A DNA stretch of 41,974 nt from Bacteroidota bacterium (GTDB taxonomy: Bacteria > Bacteroidota > Bacteroidia > Chitinophagales > Chitinophagaceae): contig JAEZDR010000072.1 in assembly GCA_023433265.1 (NCBI GenBank), positions 1 through 41,974 on the forward strand, in the 5' to 3' direction. A program made the position numbers and the translations under genes. The notes beneath the pieces are model-generated. The model searched no databases, was not told the DNA's origin, and saw only the letters and a list, made by a program, of their open reading frames with translations. Positions 1 to 7,088 of the stretch are shown piece by piece. Numbering within the stretch: the first letter of the stretch is position 1; each line of letters opens with the position of its first letter.

Positions 1-158
1 TCGCCTACAAACTCAAAGCGCTCATCAAAAAACAAAACACTTAAATATGCTTTTGGTAACGTTGATAAGGGATCTGAGGCATCAGGCGTTGCTAATGCCT
101 GCATCGCAGCAACATTGCCCGGCGCACAGTTTCCGTCCAACCCGGTAGCAGAGATCAT
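1..158 (-). CDS. RHS-like/surface-repeat protein fragment, cut by window edge
   Basis: An open frame runs leftward from an ATG at 158 off the window edge (52 codons visible). Its translation contains the stretch PKAYLSVLFFDERFEFVG, which resembles the conserved 'PKAY-L-N-x-x-LFD-x-x-F-x-x-V' segment that normally lies deep inside very long RHS/YD-repeat-like proteins of Chitinophagaceae. Here it begins only about 30 residues after a possible start codon, and an in-frame TGA sits at 168-170 just upstream, so the usual long N-terminal part is absent. It could be a gene remnant or a short orphan C-terminal cassette. The match is from memory of the family, not from a search, and the 3' part is outside the window. 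Confidence 0.4.
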   Translation of the reverse strand, partial: MISATGLDGNCAPGNVAAMQALATPDASDPLSTLPKAYLSVLFFDERFEFVG

Positions 159-174
159 GATGCTTATTCAATTT

Positions 175-462
175 TTACAAATCCGTTAAATGCTCTACAG
201 TTGTTTTGTTTGTTTGGAATAGCTGGTCTAACTTACCAGCAGCTGTTAAAACAAATGCCAAAATCCCTACCGGTAATAAACCGGAAAATATTGTCAAGGA
301 TATGGCAATACCTAAAATCTCCAGTCTTTCTAAGTTGGGCTCCAACAACAATCTCATACAGAAGAAAATGCCGCTCGCAAAACAAAGGCAAAAAAACATA
401 CAGAAAACCACTCGTGTACGTCTTTGGAGCAGGAGTTTACTTAAAAATAACAATTTGTCCAT
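175..462 (-). CDS. Small two-helix membrane protein, unknown function
   Basis: This 95-residue protein starts at ATG 462. It has a basic N-terminus (KLLLQRRTR), a first hydrophobic segment at about residues 17-38 and a second at about 50-73, which suggests a two-pass inner-membrane protein with both ends in the cytoplasm. The polar tail ends in LTDL. Its stop lies 16 bases before the ATG of the RHS-like fragment on the same strand, so the two may be co-transcribed. I do not recognise a family. A role as an accessory or immunity-like partner to the RHS-like segment is only a guess from position. Confidence 0.5.
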   Translation of the reverse strand: MDKLLFLSKLLLQRRTRVVFCMFFCLCFASGIFFCMRLLLEPNLERLEILGIAISLTIFSGLLPVGILAFVLTAAGKLDQLFQTNKTTVEHLTDL

Positions 463-638
463 TTGACAGTTTTTTTATGGATAAAAAGTCGCATTTGTAA
501 TATTTTGAATCGGACTAAAAATAGAAACCAATATTTTATAACCGGCGAACTAAAATAGAAAATTACCTCCAGCTGTTTCTGTATAGAATTTTTTCTATTG
601 TTAAATTACTCATTAGATTTCTTAGCAAGTAGCTATTA

Positions 639-1457
639 TTAGTCACAGAAACTTGCATAACCCAAAATTCCTCCTGCAACAGCTCCAGAAATGCCACCCA
701 CAACGCAACCTCCAATTACCCCTATAGCGCCCCCTACTGGCCCAGCAACGACGGTTCCTACTGCTCCTCCTACCATACCAACGGCACCGCAGCCAGTCAT
801 ACCGCCAATGAAGGTACTAGCTGCGCCAGCAAAGACACACTTTCCCCAACATTTCCACCAACCTTTTGAACAAGGTTTTTCTTGAGTGTTTGGATTTGGA
901 ATGAAATCAGGAACTCTTCCGCCAAAGTATTCCATCGTCTCAAACTGAGAAATTGCAACTGCTACGTAGATACGCTGCTCATCCAATGAAAGACCTTCGC
1001 TATTTTCTTTGATATCGTCAATAAGAATCTGGATGTTCTGACGGAATTCGTCAAAATCTTCTGCTAGTTCACCAGCTGAAGATAACCTCTGAGCAAACCA
1101 GGCATCGTGGTAGGTTTCTTCAAAAGAAGTGAAATTTAATGGATCTTCGTTCCTACGCGAATAAAATTCCTCAATGTTGTCGTTGATAATGCCGTTTATT
1201 TCGTTAATATCATTCCCCTGATAATTCAGATCTATCAACTTCTGTGCTCCAAAATCCACTAGCGCAACATACCGCTCAATGGCATCATAGTTGACTTCTA
1301 TAGAGCCGACATCGAATCTATCGGGATCTGCATGGGAAAAGCGTGCGGCGTTTTGACTAGAGAGTGGATTGGATGGAGCAAGAGGACTAGATTCAGTTGC
1401 GGTTTTACTACAGGATAAAAAAGCTGCGATTAGCAGTAAAATGAAATTTTTTTTAAT
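639..1457 (-). CDS. Lipoprotein with glycine-zipper, cysteine-rich C-terminus; apparent ATT start
   Basis: The first ordinary start in this frame is a GTG at 1259 (206 residues), but the frame stays open upstream to a TAG at 1479-1481. The added 66 residues encode a lipoprotein signal: KKNFILLLIAAFLSC followed by a polar S/T/P-rich linker. The signal starts best at ATT 1457, because no ATG, GTG or TTG precedes it, giving 272 residues. The middle part is acidic and probably helical. The last 75 residues hold six cysteines (KPC, KCW, GKC, TGC, GGC, FCD) around a long run of small residues with repeated GxxxG spacing, typical of glycine-zipper or bacteriocin-like membrane-inserting segments. Function unknown. 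The missing start codon could mean real ATT initiation, a start-loss mutation or a sequence error. Confidence 0.6.
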   Translation of the reverse strand: MKKNFILLLIAAFLSCSKTATESSPLAPSNPLSSQNAARFSHADPDRFDVGSIEVNYDAIERYVALVDFGAQKLIDLNYQGNDINEINGIINDNIEEFYSRRNEDPLNFTSFEETYHDAWFAQRLSSAGELAEDFDEFRQNIQILIDDIKENSEGLSLDEQRIYVAVAISQFETMEYFGGRVPDFIPNPNTQEKPCSKGWWKCWGKCVFAGAASTFIGGMTGCGAVGMVGGAVGTVVAGPVGGAIGVIGGCVVGGISGAVAGGILGYASFCD

Positions 1458-1481
1458 AGAAGTAGTTTTTTGGTAGGGCTA

Positions 1482-1833
1482 ATTTATAATGTCTACGTAC
1501 TACAATAAATGTCAATTGTCAAGCCTCAGTATGTATTTTATCATATTAGCCTACTTGTCTCACTTTGTAGTAGGCCTTGCTGAGAAGGATTGCCTTTCTG
1601 TTTTCGCAGAATTTGCGTTCTTCGAGATTTTAGCTTGAACGCATCTCGAAGCAAGGATGAAACCAAGTCTCTGACCTATCTGCATCTTTATCATCTTTTG
1701 TAAAATCAGCCCCCGCCACTCATCACATTTTTTAAGCGACTCCATCAAGTATTTATCCATTAAAACGCCTGAAAGCGCTCCTTTGCCCGGACCCGCTATT
1801 ACAAATATGGTCACCCGTTTCTAACTTTATTAC
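1482..1833. other. Intergenic region with interleaved inverted repeats
   Basis: No convincing gene. The notable structure is two interleaved inverted repeats: GCGTTC at 1615-1620 pairs with GAACGC at 1637-1642, and CTTCGAGA at 1620-1627 pairs with TCTCGAAG at 1644-1651. The order A-B-A'-B' is that of an H-type pseudoknot. An 84-codon minus-strand frame (1560-1814) crosses the region but shows no recognisable motif. A weak candidate promoter for the plus-strand gene at 1834 is TAACTTTA at 1822-1829. Confidence 0.35.
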
Positions 1834-2391
1834 ATGGCCAGGCAAGATGGTTATATACGCGTTATTGGTGTAGCAGAAGATGTGCAGCATTACCTACGCA
1901 ATGGCGTGTACTATGCCCGTTTGAAAAGCAGCCTCACTGGCAAAGACTTTTGGAGAGGTAAAGCTTTTGAAGGCAGCCGCAAAAGTTGCAAACGCTTCGG
2001 CCTTGGCAATAAGCTTGCTTCAGCCGTTTACAAAGGCCTCACTAAAGAAAAACGTGCCTATGCGCTTTTCTGCGATCTTAAAACGATCGCGATACTTCAG
2101 CTAAAGACCGGGGCTACCGAAGAAGAAGTGTTGCAATTACTGGAGCGGGAAGCAAAGCAACGTAACTACATCAATCCTCCTCGTCAAAAACAACGGAAAC
2201 CTGCCAAAGCATTTCCCTACGCCAGGTCCATCACGGCCAACTATATCGTACTAACGATTGGCAGGCTTGAATACCTCCAAAACAAATACGGCGAAGACAA
2301 GCTGAATGAAATGCTCGAAAGCTTCTTCCATTGCCCAAAGCTTTACCACCCGCCTCCCCAACAAGCTCAGGCCATTGCAGCCGTTGCATAA
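1834..2391 (+). CDS. Small basic protein of a Bacteroidota orphan family (member A)
   Basis: This 185-residue protein begins MARQDGYIRVIG and continues with YYARLKSSLTGK, an AF-x-x-SR segment and AVYKGLTKEKRAY. The pattern M-[A/S]-[R/K]-Q-x-G-x-I-x-V-x-G near the N-terminus, a Y-rich strand, an 'AF/AY' step and an alanine/serine helix is shared with the gene at 23042-23779 in this window. I recall the same opening in many short uncharacterised Bacteroidota proteins. The protein is strongly basic, has no signal peptide or membrane segment, and ends in a Pro/Gln/Ala-rich tail. Nucleic-acid binding would fit the charge, but nothing in the sequence proves it. A tandem 11-bp repeat lies 167 bases downstream. 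Confidence 0.6.
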   Translation: MARQDGYIRVIGVAEDVQHYLRNGVYYARLKSSLTGKDFWRGKAFEGSRKSCKRFGLGNKLASAVYKGLTKEKRAYALFCDLKTIAILQLKTGATEEEVLQLLEREAKQRNYINPPRQKQRKPAKAFPYARSITANYIVLTIGRLEYLQNKYGEDKLNEMLESFFHCPKLYHPPPQQAQAIAAVA

Positions 2392-2558
2392 CCTACTTTT
2401 TAAAAGGGGTTCCTGGCATTGGTATGTTCATATGTGAAAAATATCGTTGGAGACCAATGCATTCAGGCCCTTTCCTGTTCTTTTTTCCCTTTTTAGTTTG
2501 CAGCACTACTTCACTATACCTTACTGCGCCCCTTAATACAGTATCTACACACCGAACT

Positions 2559-2596
2559 GACTCCGTAGTGACTCCGTAGTGACTCCATAATGACTG
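2559..2596. repeat. Tandem 11-bp repeat, 3.5 units
   Basis: Three consecutive 11-bp units, GACTCCGTAGT, GACTCCGTAGT and GACTCCATAAT, are followed by a partial GACTG. The period matches about one turn of B-DNA. The array lies between the 3' end of the member-A gene (2391) and the 3' end of lptD (2632). An inverted repeat GCATTGGT (2416-2423) / ACCAATGC (2453-2460) lies in the same gap. The units are too short and lack spacers, so this is not a CRISPR. Confidence 0.85.
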
Positions 2597-2631
2597 TTAT
2601 GTGCAAACCTCCATATTGCGTGCTTCCCACG

Positions 2632-5352
2632 CTACTGGTAAAACGTTCTGGACCTGTTGATTCTTAAATCTCTCAATATCCCGCTCTTGGGGCTGATGGA
2701 TATGCTAAATGTTCTCCATGGGCCTACCGGTGTGATGTTGATGGCCATTTGCCAGCAATGCATTTCCCGCGATACAAACATGGTGAGACTTTCAATTCTC
2801 CTGTCTCTTACGTTTACAAAGCTGCTTCCCCCGATTTTCCATTTGGGCGACAGGCTGAAATCACCACTGGCATTCAATCCTGCAGTTACCTCTGTAGTGT
2901 AACCTTTAAGGTCGCGCGAGAGCATTCTTTGAAAGGTCATGGAAAAGCCTAATTGCACAGTCCAGGGGATGTCGAAGTCAACAAACTCTGCAGGGTTCAT
3001 CCTTATATAATCAAGTTGTTGCTGCTGTTCAGCAGGCGTCATGGTAGGATCGTAGGTTGGTTTTTGTTCGGCTTCGTCTTTTGCCTGCTTGCTCTGCAGC
3101 GAAGTAGATAAGGCAAGGCTACCAGAAACAAATCGTCCCAGGGTGGGCCGTCCACCCGCCCATACAAAGCGGTTAAGCCTTCGGCCAAAATCGTTCACCT
3201 CGTAAGGATCGAGGGTGGCGTTTCCGGTAATGTTCAGTTTCTCGAACAAGGTGCTTCTTAATCCCAGCGTTATAGGGCTTAGCTGGAAGCTATCCTGTAA
3301 AAAATTGTAGCTGCTGGCAATGCTAAGCCCATCTATAAGCCTGACTTTCCTTGATGCGCCTGCCGCCGTATCCAGCTTATCTTTTACTTTCATCTCAAGC
3401 AGGTTATCAATTTGAAAGCTTAGGCCTCCAAATACACCTTCACTAAATGTGGAGTAGGTACCGTTGAATTTGCTCAGCCTTTGAAAGTTCTTTCCCGTCT
3501 CGTCTACCTGCACATTATAATAATGCTTAGCCATCAGGTCGGGCTTATAATTGAAGGCAATGCTTGGTTTTATTTCATGTCGCAAGGCCTTGACGTTACT
3601 CCTAGGCCTGAAGTTTACTGTTCCGAATATTCGGGTACTGGCAGTTACGCCAAACGATAGATCGCTCGCCCTGTAAAAACCTTTCCTTAGGGTAGTATCC
3701 ACCTTTTTACTAGCCTCATTCCAGGTAAGCAATGTACTTTGCCCGTACCAGTGTTCCTGGTAGGAGATAGAAGGCGAAATGATTACAGGCCCTACGGGCG
3801 GCAGCGACAAGGTAAGCATGGGATTATGCATTGCCCGCCACTGCACCGTATCGATAATGCTTTGGAAACTAAAGGCGGTATCGTAGAACGGAATGCGGGA
3901 ATCAATATTGCCATCGTAGGAAAACCCTATCTTTTTCCACCACCGGTTAAGGCTTACATCGTCCTTGCCCTGGAAAGGATACAATGTATTCACCCTGTAG
4001 TTTATGGAAGGGTTAATGTTCTGAAGCCTCAATTCGTTGTTCTGGTTATGGTTCAGGTTTACCCCAAGGTTCGACAGGTTGTCGCCAAAAGACTTCTGCC
4101 AGGAGATGGAGGAAGTCATTTGGTTTCTAAAGTTCGCCGTGGGGTTGTTTGATACGTACTGGTTAAACCGTGTGCTTGCATAGTTTACGTAGGCAGAGAA
4201 CGATGTTCCGGGCCGGGCCCTGTTATCCCGCTGGTGCGTCCACATAATAGAGAAATCAGACGACTCCGTAAATTCTTCAGCTCTTTTAGCAAACAAATCA
4301 CGATTGAGAAACTTAGTTTTCTGGTAGCGGATATCGAGGTAGCCAGTGTAACGATAGCGTTTATAGTAGCGAGGTTGCAGATTTACCATATATCCGCCGT
4401 AACTATAAATGTTTGTGCGGAGCGTAGCATCCCAGTTATCGTTCATTATCTGGTAGTAGCCCAAGCCTTCAAGCCCGAGCCCCATATCTTCACTTACTGC
4501 AAACTGGGGCGGAAGGAGCCCCGAGCGCCTGCCACGGTTCATTGGGAAAATACCAAAAGGAATCCCCACAGGCATAGGTACGCCTTCAAATTCAGGATAA
4601 GTGAGGCCAGCGACCGCAAACTTCTGGTTGATTACCTTCATCCTGCTGGTTCTAAAAGCAAAGTGCGGTGTATCCAGGTTACAGGTGGTGAAGCGGCTTT
4701 TATACGCAAATGCCACTTCAGGTTCCGTCTTCTTTAAAATGCCAGCTTGTATAAACATTTCACCTTCCTGGTAAAAGGTGTTCTTCGTAAGGCCTTTCTG
4801 GCTCTTGGTATTGAAAAAGATGCTATCGCTAATGCTTACCGATCCGCCCTGGGTTAACTTGGGTTTATTTAACGGGTTATCACTGGCGGTGTCAGGTTGT
4901 CCATAAGCCAGTATGTTCTGTGTTTGCTGATCGTATTTGATGGTTCCGGCTTGCAGGTTTACATCCTTATAATCTACTTTGGCGCTGCCATAAAGGATGA
5001 ACTGCTTGCTGGGAATGATGAGGATACCTGAGTCTTCGGCCTCGTAGGTAATGGGAGCATCAAGGGTATCGGTGGACCATGCTATGGTATCCACTCTTGC
5101 TTTTAAGGTGTCGAGAGGCCTTACCGCTGTGTCGGTCCTAACCGGGGTAACGGGTCTTACCGCCGTATCAGGACGGTTAGGTTGAACAACCCGCTGCTTA
5201 CTGCGGTTAAGGGTCGGTACAGTATCGCCTTTTTGCCAAAGGCCTGAGGTAGATGCAAGGCATTCAGCGGCACAGCCTATGGAGATGAAGGAGACCAGCA
5301 TCCACATGGCAAGCCTGTTAATCCACAACTCCTTACGTCTGTTCAACCTCAT
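2632..5352 (-). CDS. lptD: LPS-assembly outer-membrane protein LptD
   Basis: This 906-residue protein matches the Bacteroidota form of LptD (OstA/Imp), the outer-membrane beta-barrel that inserts lipopolysaccharide into the outer leaflet together with LptE. An N-terminal hydrophobic signal (about residues 13-33) is followed by a Pro/Thr/Val linker with the repeated TAVRP motif. The OstA-like periplasmic segment (about 105-210) includes ILYGSAKVDYKDV. The family signature FTTCNLDTPHFAF precedes a long alternating beta-strand barrel domain running to an aromatic C-terminus (TFYQ). The GT9 gene ends 67 bases upstream on the same strand, consistent with an LPS gene group. A TATTTTTG box lies 10 bases before the ATG, so it can also be transcribed alone. 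Confidence 0.9.
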   Translation of the reverse strand: MRLNRRKELWINRLAMWMLVSFISIGCAAECLASTSGLWQKGDTVPTLNRSKQRVVQPNRPDTAVRPVTPVRTDTAVRPLDTLKARVDTIAWSTDTLDAPITYEAEDSGILIIPSKQFILYGSAKVDYKDVNLQAGTIKYDQQTQNILAYGQPDTASDNPLNKPKLTQGGSVSISDSIFFNTKSQKGLTKNTFYQEGEMFIQAGILKKTEPEVAFAYKSRFTTCNLDTPHFAFRTSRMKVINQKFAVAGLTYPEFEGVPMPVGIPFGIFPMNRGRRSGLLPPQFAVSEDMGLGLEGLGYYQIMNDNWDATLRTNIYSYGGYMVNLQPRYYKRYRYTGYLDIRYQKTKFLNRDLFAKRAEEFTESSDFSIMWTHQRDNRARPGTSFSAYVNYASTRFNQYVSNNPTANFRNQMTSSISWQKSFGDNLSNLGVNLNHNQNNELRLQNINPSINYRVNTLYPFQGKDDVSLNRWWKKIGFSYDGNIDSRIPFYDTAFSFQSIIDTVQWRAMHNPMLTLSLPPVGPVIISPSISYQEHWYGQSTLLTWNEASKKVDTTLRKGFYRASDLSFGVTASTRIFGTVNFRPRSNVKALRHEIKPSIAFNYKPDLMAKHYYNVQVDETGKNFQRLSKFNGTYSTFSEGVFGGLSFQIDNLLEMKVKDKLDTAAGASRKVRLIDGLSIASSYNFLQDSFQLSPITLGLRSTLFEKLNITGNATLDPYEVNDFGRRLNRFVWAGGRPTLGRFVSGSLALSTSLQSKQAKDEAEQKPTYDPTMTPAEQQQQLDYIRMNPAEFVDFDIPWTVQLGFSMTFQRMLSRDLKGYTTEVTAGLNASGDFSLSPKWKIGGSSFVNVRDRRIESLTMFVSREMHCWQMAINITPVGPWRTFSISISPKSGILRDLRINRSRTFYQ

Positions 5353-5362
5353 ACGGAATCAA

Positions 5363-5370
5363 CAAAAATA
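5363..5370 (-). promoter_or_regulatory. Promoter -7 box upstream of lptD
   Basis: On the minus strand TATTTTTG matches the Bacteroidota -7 consensus TAnnTTTG exactly and ends 10 bases before the lptD ATG. No clear TTG -33 element is visible at the usual spacing. Confidence 0.5.
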
Positions 5371-5419
5371 CACTTATGACTGAGAAATATGTTTACAGAG
5401 CGTTAACTGTTGACAAACC

Positions 5420-6406
5420 TTAAGCCATGTGCTTTGCTTTGAGGGCTATTTCCTGTAGGTTTTGCTTGTTCATACATTTGAAATGCCCGAGGGGACACCG
5501 GCTGTAGCCAATCTTGCTACAAGGGCGGCAATACAACGGTTTAACCTCGGCTATTGCGCTTTTAACTCCGCTGTCTCCATAGTAGGGATACATGCCGAAT
5601 GCAGGGACTGTATTTCCCCAAATAGAAATAACAGGCTTTTTGAATGCAGCGGCTATATGCATTAGTCCTGTATCATGGGTAATAACCAGCTTTGCTTTCC
5701 GTACAAGGTCAGCGCTTTCGTTCAGCTTAAACTTGCCGCAGGCGTTGTAGATACGGATAGGATCGACATCAGCAATGAGCGCGCCTGCTTCAGCATCTTC
5801 AGGTCCACCTAAAAGGATAATAGGGTGTTGGATATGATGGCAGAGTTCCTTCAATTTCTTCAAAGGAAGTTTCTTTGTATTAAGCGCGGCGCCAATTACC
5901 AAAGCATAGTAGCCTAGTTGATGGCTGGTGGGTAATTCACCGTAATCTACTTCATCTTCTTTTGGAATGAAATAGTCTAATCCGCGCCCATCGTTTACCA
6001 CACCAAACTGTTTTACAGTATCCATATTACGGTCCACGATGTGTATGCGAGGCAGTACATTAATCTTGAGAGCAGTCAGCAACCATTTCTGGATATTTAG
6101 CTTGTTGAAGCTGGTAGAAGGAACTGCTTTTAGCGCACGTTTTACTTTTAGCGACCGCAGGTTTTTATGCAGGTCTATGATGTGGTCGTATTTCTCTTCT
6201 TTCAGAGTTTGAAGGAGGGATGCCCATTGATCTTGCAGCAAGTGAACTTTATCAATGTATGGGTTTGATTCCAGGATGGATCTAAAGCCTTTTTTTGTAA
6301 GAAAATGTATTTCTGCTTCGGGCAATTGCTCCTTGAGGCATCGTACCACGGGTGTGGTTAATACAATGTCGCCGATGGAAGAAAACCTAATAATAAGAAA
6401 CTTCAT
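5420..6406 (-). CDS. Glycosyltransferase family 9 (heptosyltransferase-like)
   Basis: The protein (328 residues from ATG 6406) belongs to GT9, the ADP-heptose:LPS heptosyltransferase family that works on the cytoplasmic face during LPS core assembly. It opens with MKFLIIRFSSIGDIVLTTPV, the family's N-terminal nucleotide-sugar-enzyme signature. IDLHKNLRSL lies in the N-terminal Rossmann domain, and the C-terminal domain has THDTGLMHIAAAFKKPVISIWG-like sequence (T-H-D-T-G-x-x-H-I-A-A). The four cysteines near the end (CRPC, CPLG, CMN) are typical of Bacteroidota members. A longer frame from TTG 6415 is possible, but it overlaps the promoter box and adds only MHR. The true sugar donor cannot be told from sequence alone. 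lptD follows. Confidence 0.85.
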   Translation of the reverse strand: MKFLIIRFSSIGDIVLTTPVVRCLKEQLPEAEIHFLTKKGFRSILESNPYIDKVHLLQDQWASLLQTLKEEKYDHIIDLHKNLRSLKVKRALKAVPSTSFNKLNIQKWLLTALKINVLPRIHIVDRNMDTVKQFGVVNDGRGLDYFIPKEDEVDYGELPTSHQLGYYALVIGAALNTKKLPLKKLKELCHHIQHPIILLGGPEDAEAGALIADVDPIRIYNACGKFKLNESADLVRKAKLVITHDTGLMHIAAAFKKPVISIWGNTVPAFGMYPYYGDSGVKSAIAEVKPLYCRPCSKIGYSRCPLGHFKCMNKQNLQEIALKAKHMA

Positions 6407-6412
6407 GCGGTG

Positions 6413-6420
6413 CAAATGTA
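6413..6420 (-). promoter_or_regulatory. Promoter -7 box upstream of the GT9 gene
   Basis: TACATTTG on the minus strand is an exact TAnnTTTG box ending 6 bases before the GT9 ATG at 6406. The transcript would have a leader of about 0-3 bases. No good -33 element is evident. Confidence 0.5.
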
Positions 6421-6780
6421 GGGGGAGGCAGGAAATACTCCTTTTTTCGGTAAGGTTTTGTGCGAAGCCTAACGAGATTGAAGTTTACAGACCACAATAC
6501 AAAGGCGCATTCTTGTAAAGCACTGCAGCGATGCAGGTAATGAGGCTTCATTTAAAGGAAAGGTATCGCAGGAGATAACGGGTACTTTATCATTGTTATT
6601 TGCAAAACCTGATTAAGATCATTGTGCTAAATGATTGAAAACCTGTTTTCTTTTTTTTAAGGATTTGACCTTTGGTTGTTCTAACGATTGTTTGCCTTTT
6701 TTAATTACTGCTTACTACTACCAAGAAATAGGCATGGTTAAAAGGTCTGTAATTGACCATTCAAAATAAAATCCGAAGCA
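6421..6780. other. Divergent intergenic region, no gene seen
   Basis: This AT-rich spacer separates the minus-strand GT9 gene from the plus-strand oxidoreductase operon. It must hold the operon promoter, but I could not find an exact TAnnTTTG box with good spacing before 6781. A poly-T stretch lies near 6648-6659. No conserved RNA structure is recognised. Confidence 0.4.
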
Positions 6781-7077
6781 ATGGACGTTCCTACAAACGA
6801 AGCTCCTGCCATTAAAGAAAGAAAAGTAAAAGGAAAAGTAGTCATCGACATTCAAAGATGTAAAGGCTGCGAACTTTGTACTGCTGCCTGTAAAGAAGGC
6901 GCTCTTACGCTTACGCAGGAAATCAATGCAAAAGGTTATCGCTTTATAGTAAGCAATGATGATGTATGTACCGGTTGTGTAAACTGTGCGTTAGTTTGCC
7001 CAGACGCAGTTATAACCGTTTATCGCACGAGTGCTAAGAAAAAACAACCTTTAGATATTAGATCAACCATCCTCTAA
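6781..7077 (+). CDS. 2-oxoacid:ferredoxin oxidoreductase, delta (4Fe-4S) subunit
   Basis: This 98-residue protein carries two classical 4Fe-4S motifs: C27-x2-C30-x2-C33-x3-C37 (CKGCELCTAAC) and C63-x2-C66-x2-C69-x3-C73 (CTGCVNCALVC). It is the small electron-transfer subunit that relays electrons from the thiamine-diphosphate site to ferredoxin. It is the first gene of a four-gene operon, 11 bases before the alpha subunit. The order delta-alpha-beta-gamma matches VOR/KOR-type (branched-chain 2-oxoacid or 2-oxoglutarate) enzymes. In databases such a gene is often called vorD or korD; the substrate cannot be fixed from this subunit. Confidence 0.88.
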   Translation: MDVPTNEAPAIKERKVKGKVVIDIQRCKGCELCTAACKEGALTLTQEINAKGYRFIVSNDDVCTGCVNCALVCPDAVITVYRTSAKKKQPLDIRSTIL

Positions 7078-7088
7078 AACGAATCGTA

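Noticed and set aside
1560..1814. 84-codon minus-strand frame
   Set aside because: No motif, no promoter box, runs through an interleaved inverted repeat, and is divergent from a well-supported gene 19 bases away.
4234..4737. Long plus-strand frame inside lptD (167 codons)
   Set aside because: Antisense shadow of the LptD gene, which has clear family motifs.
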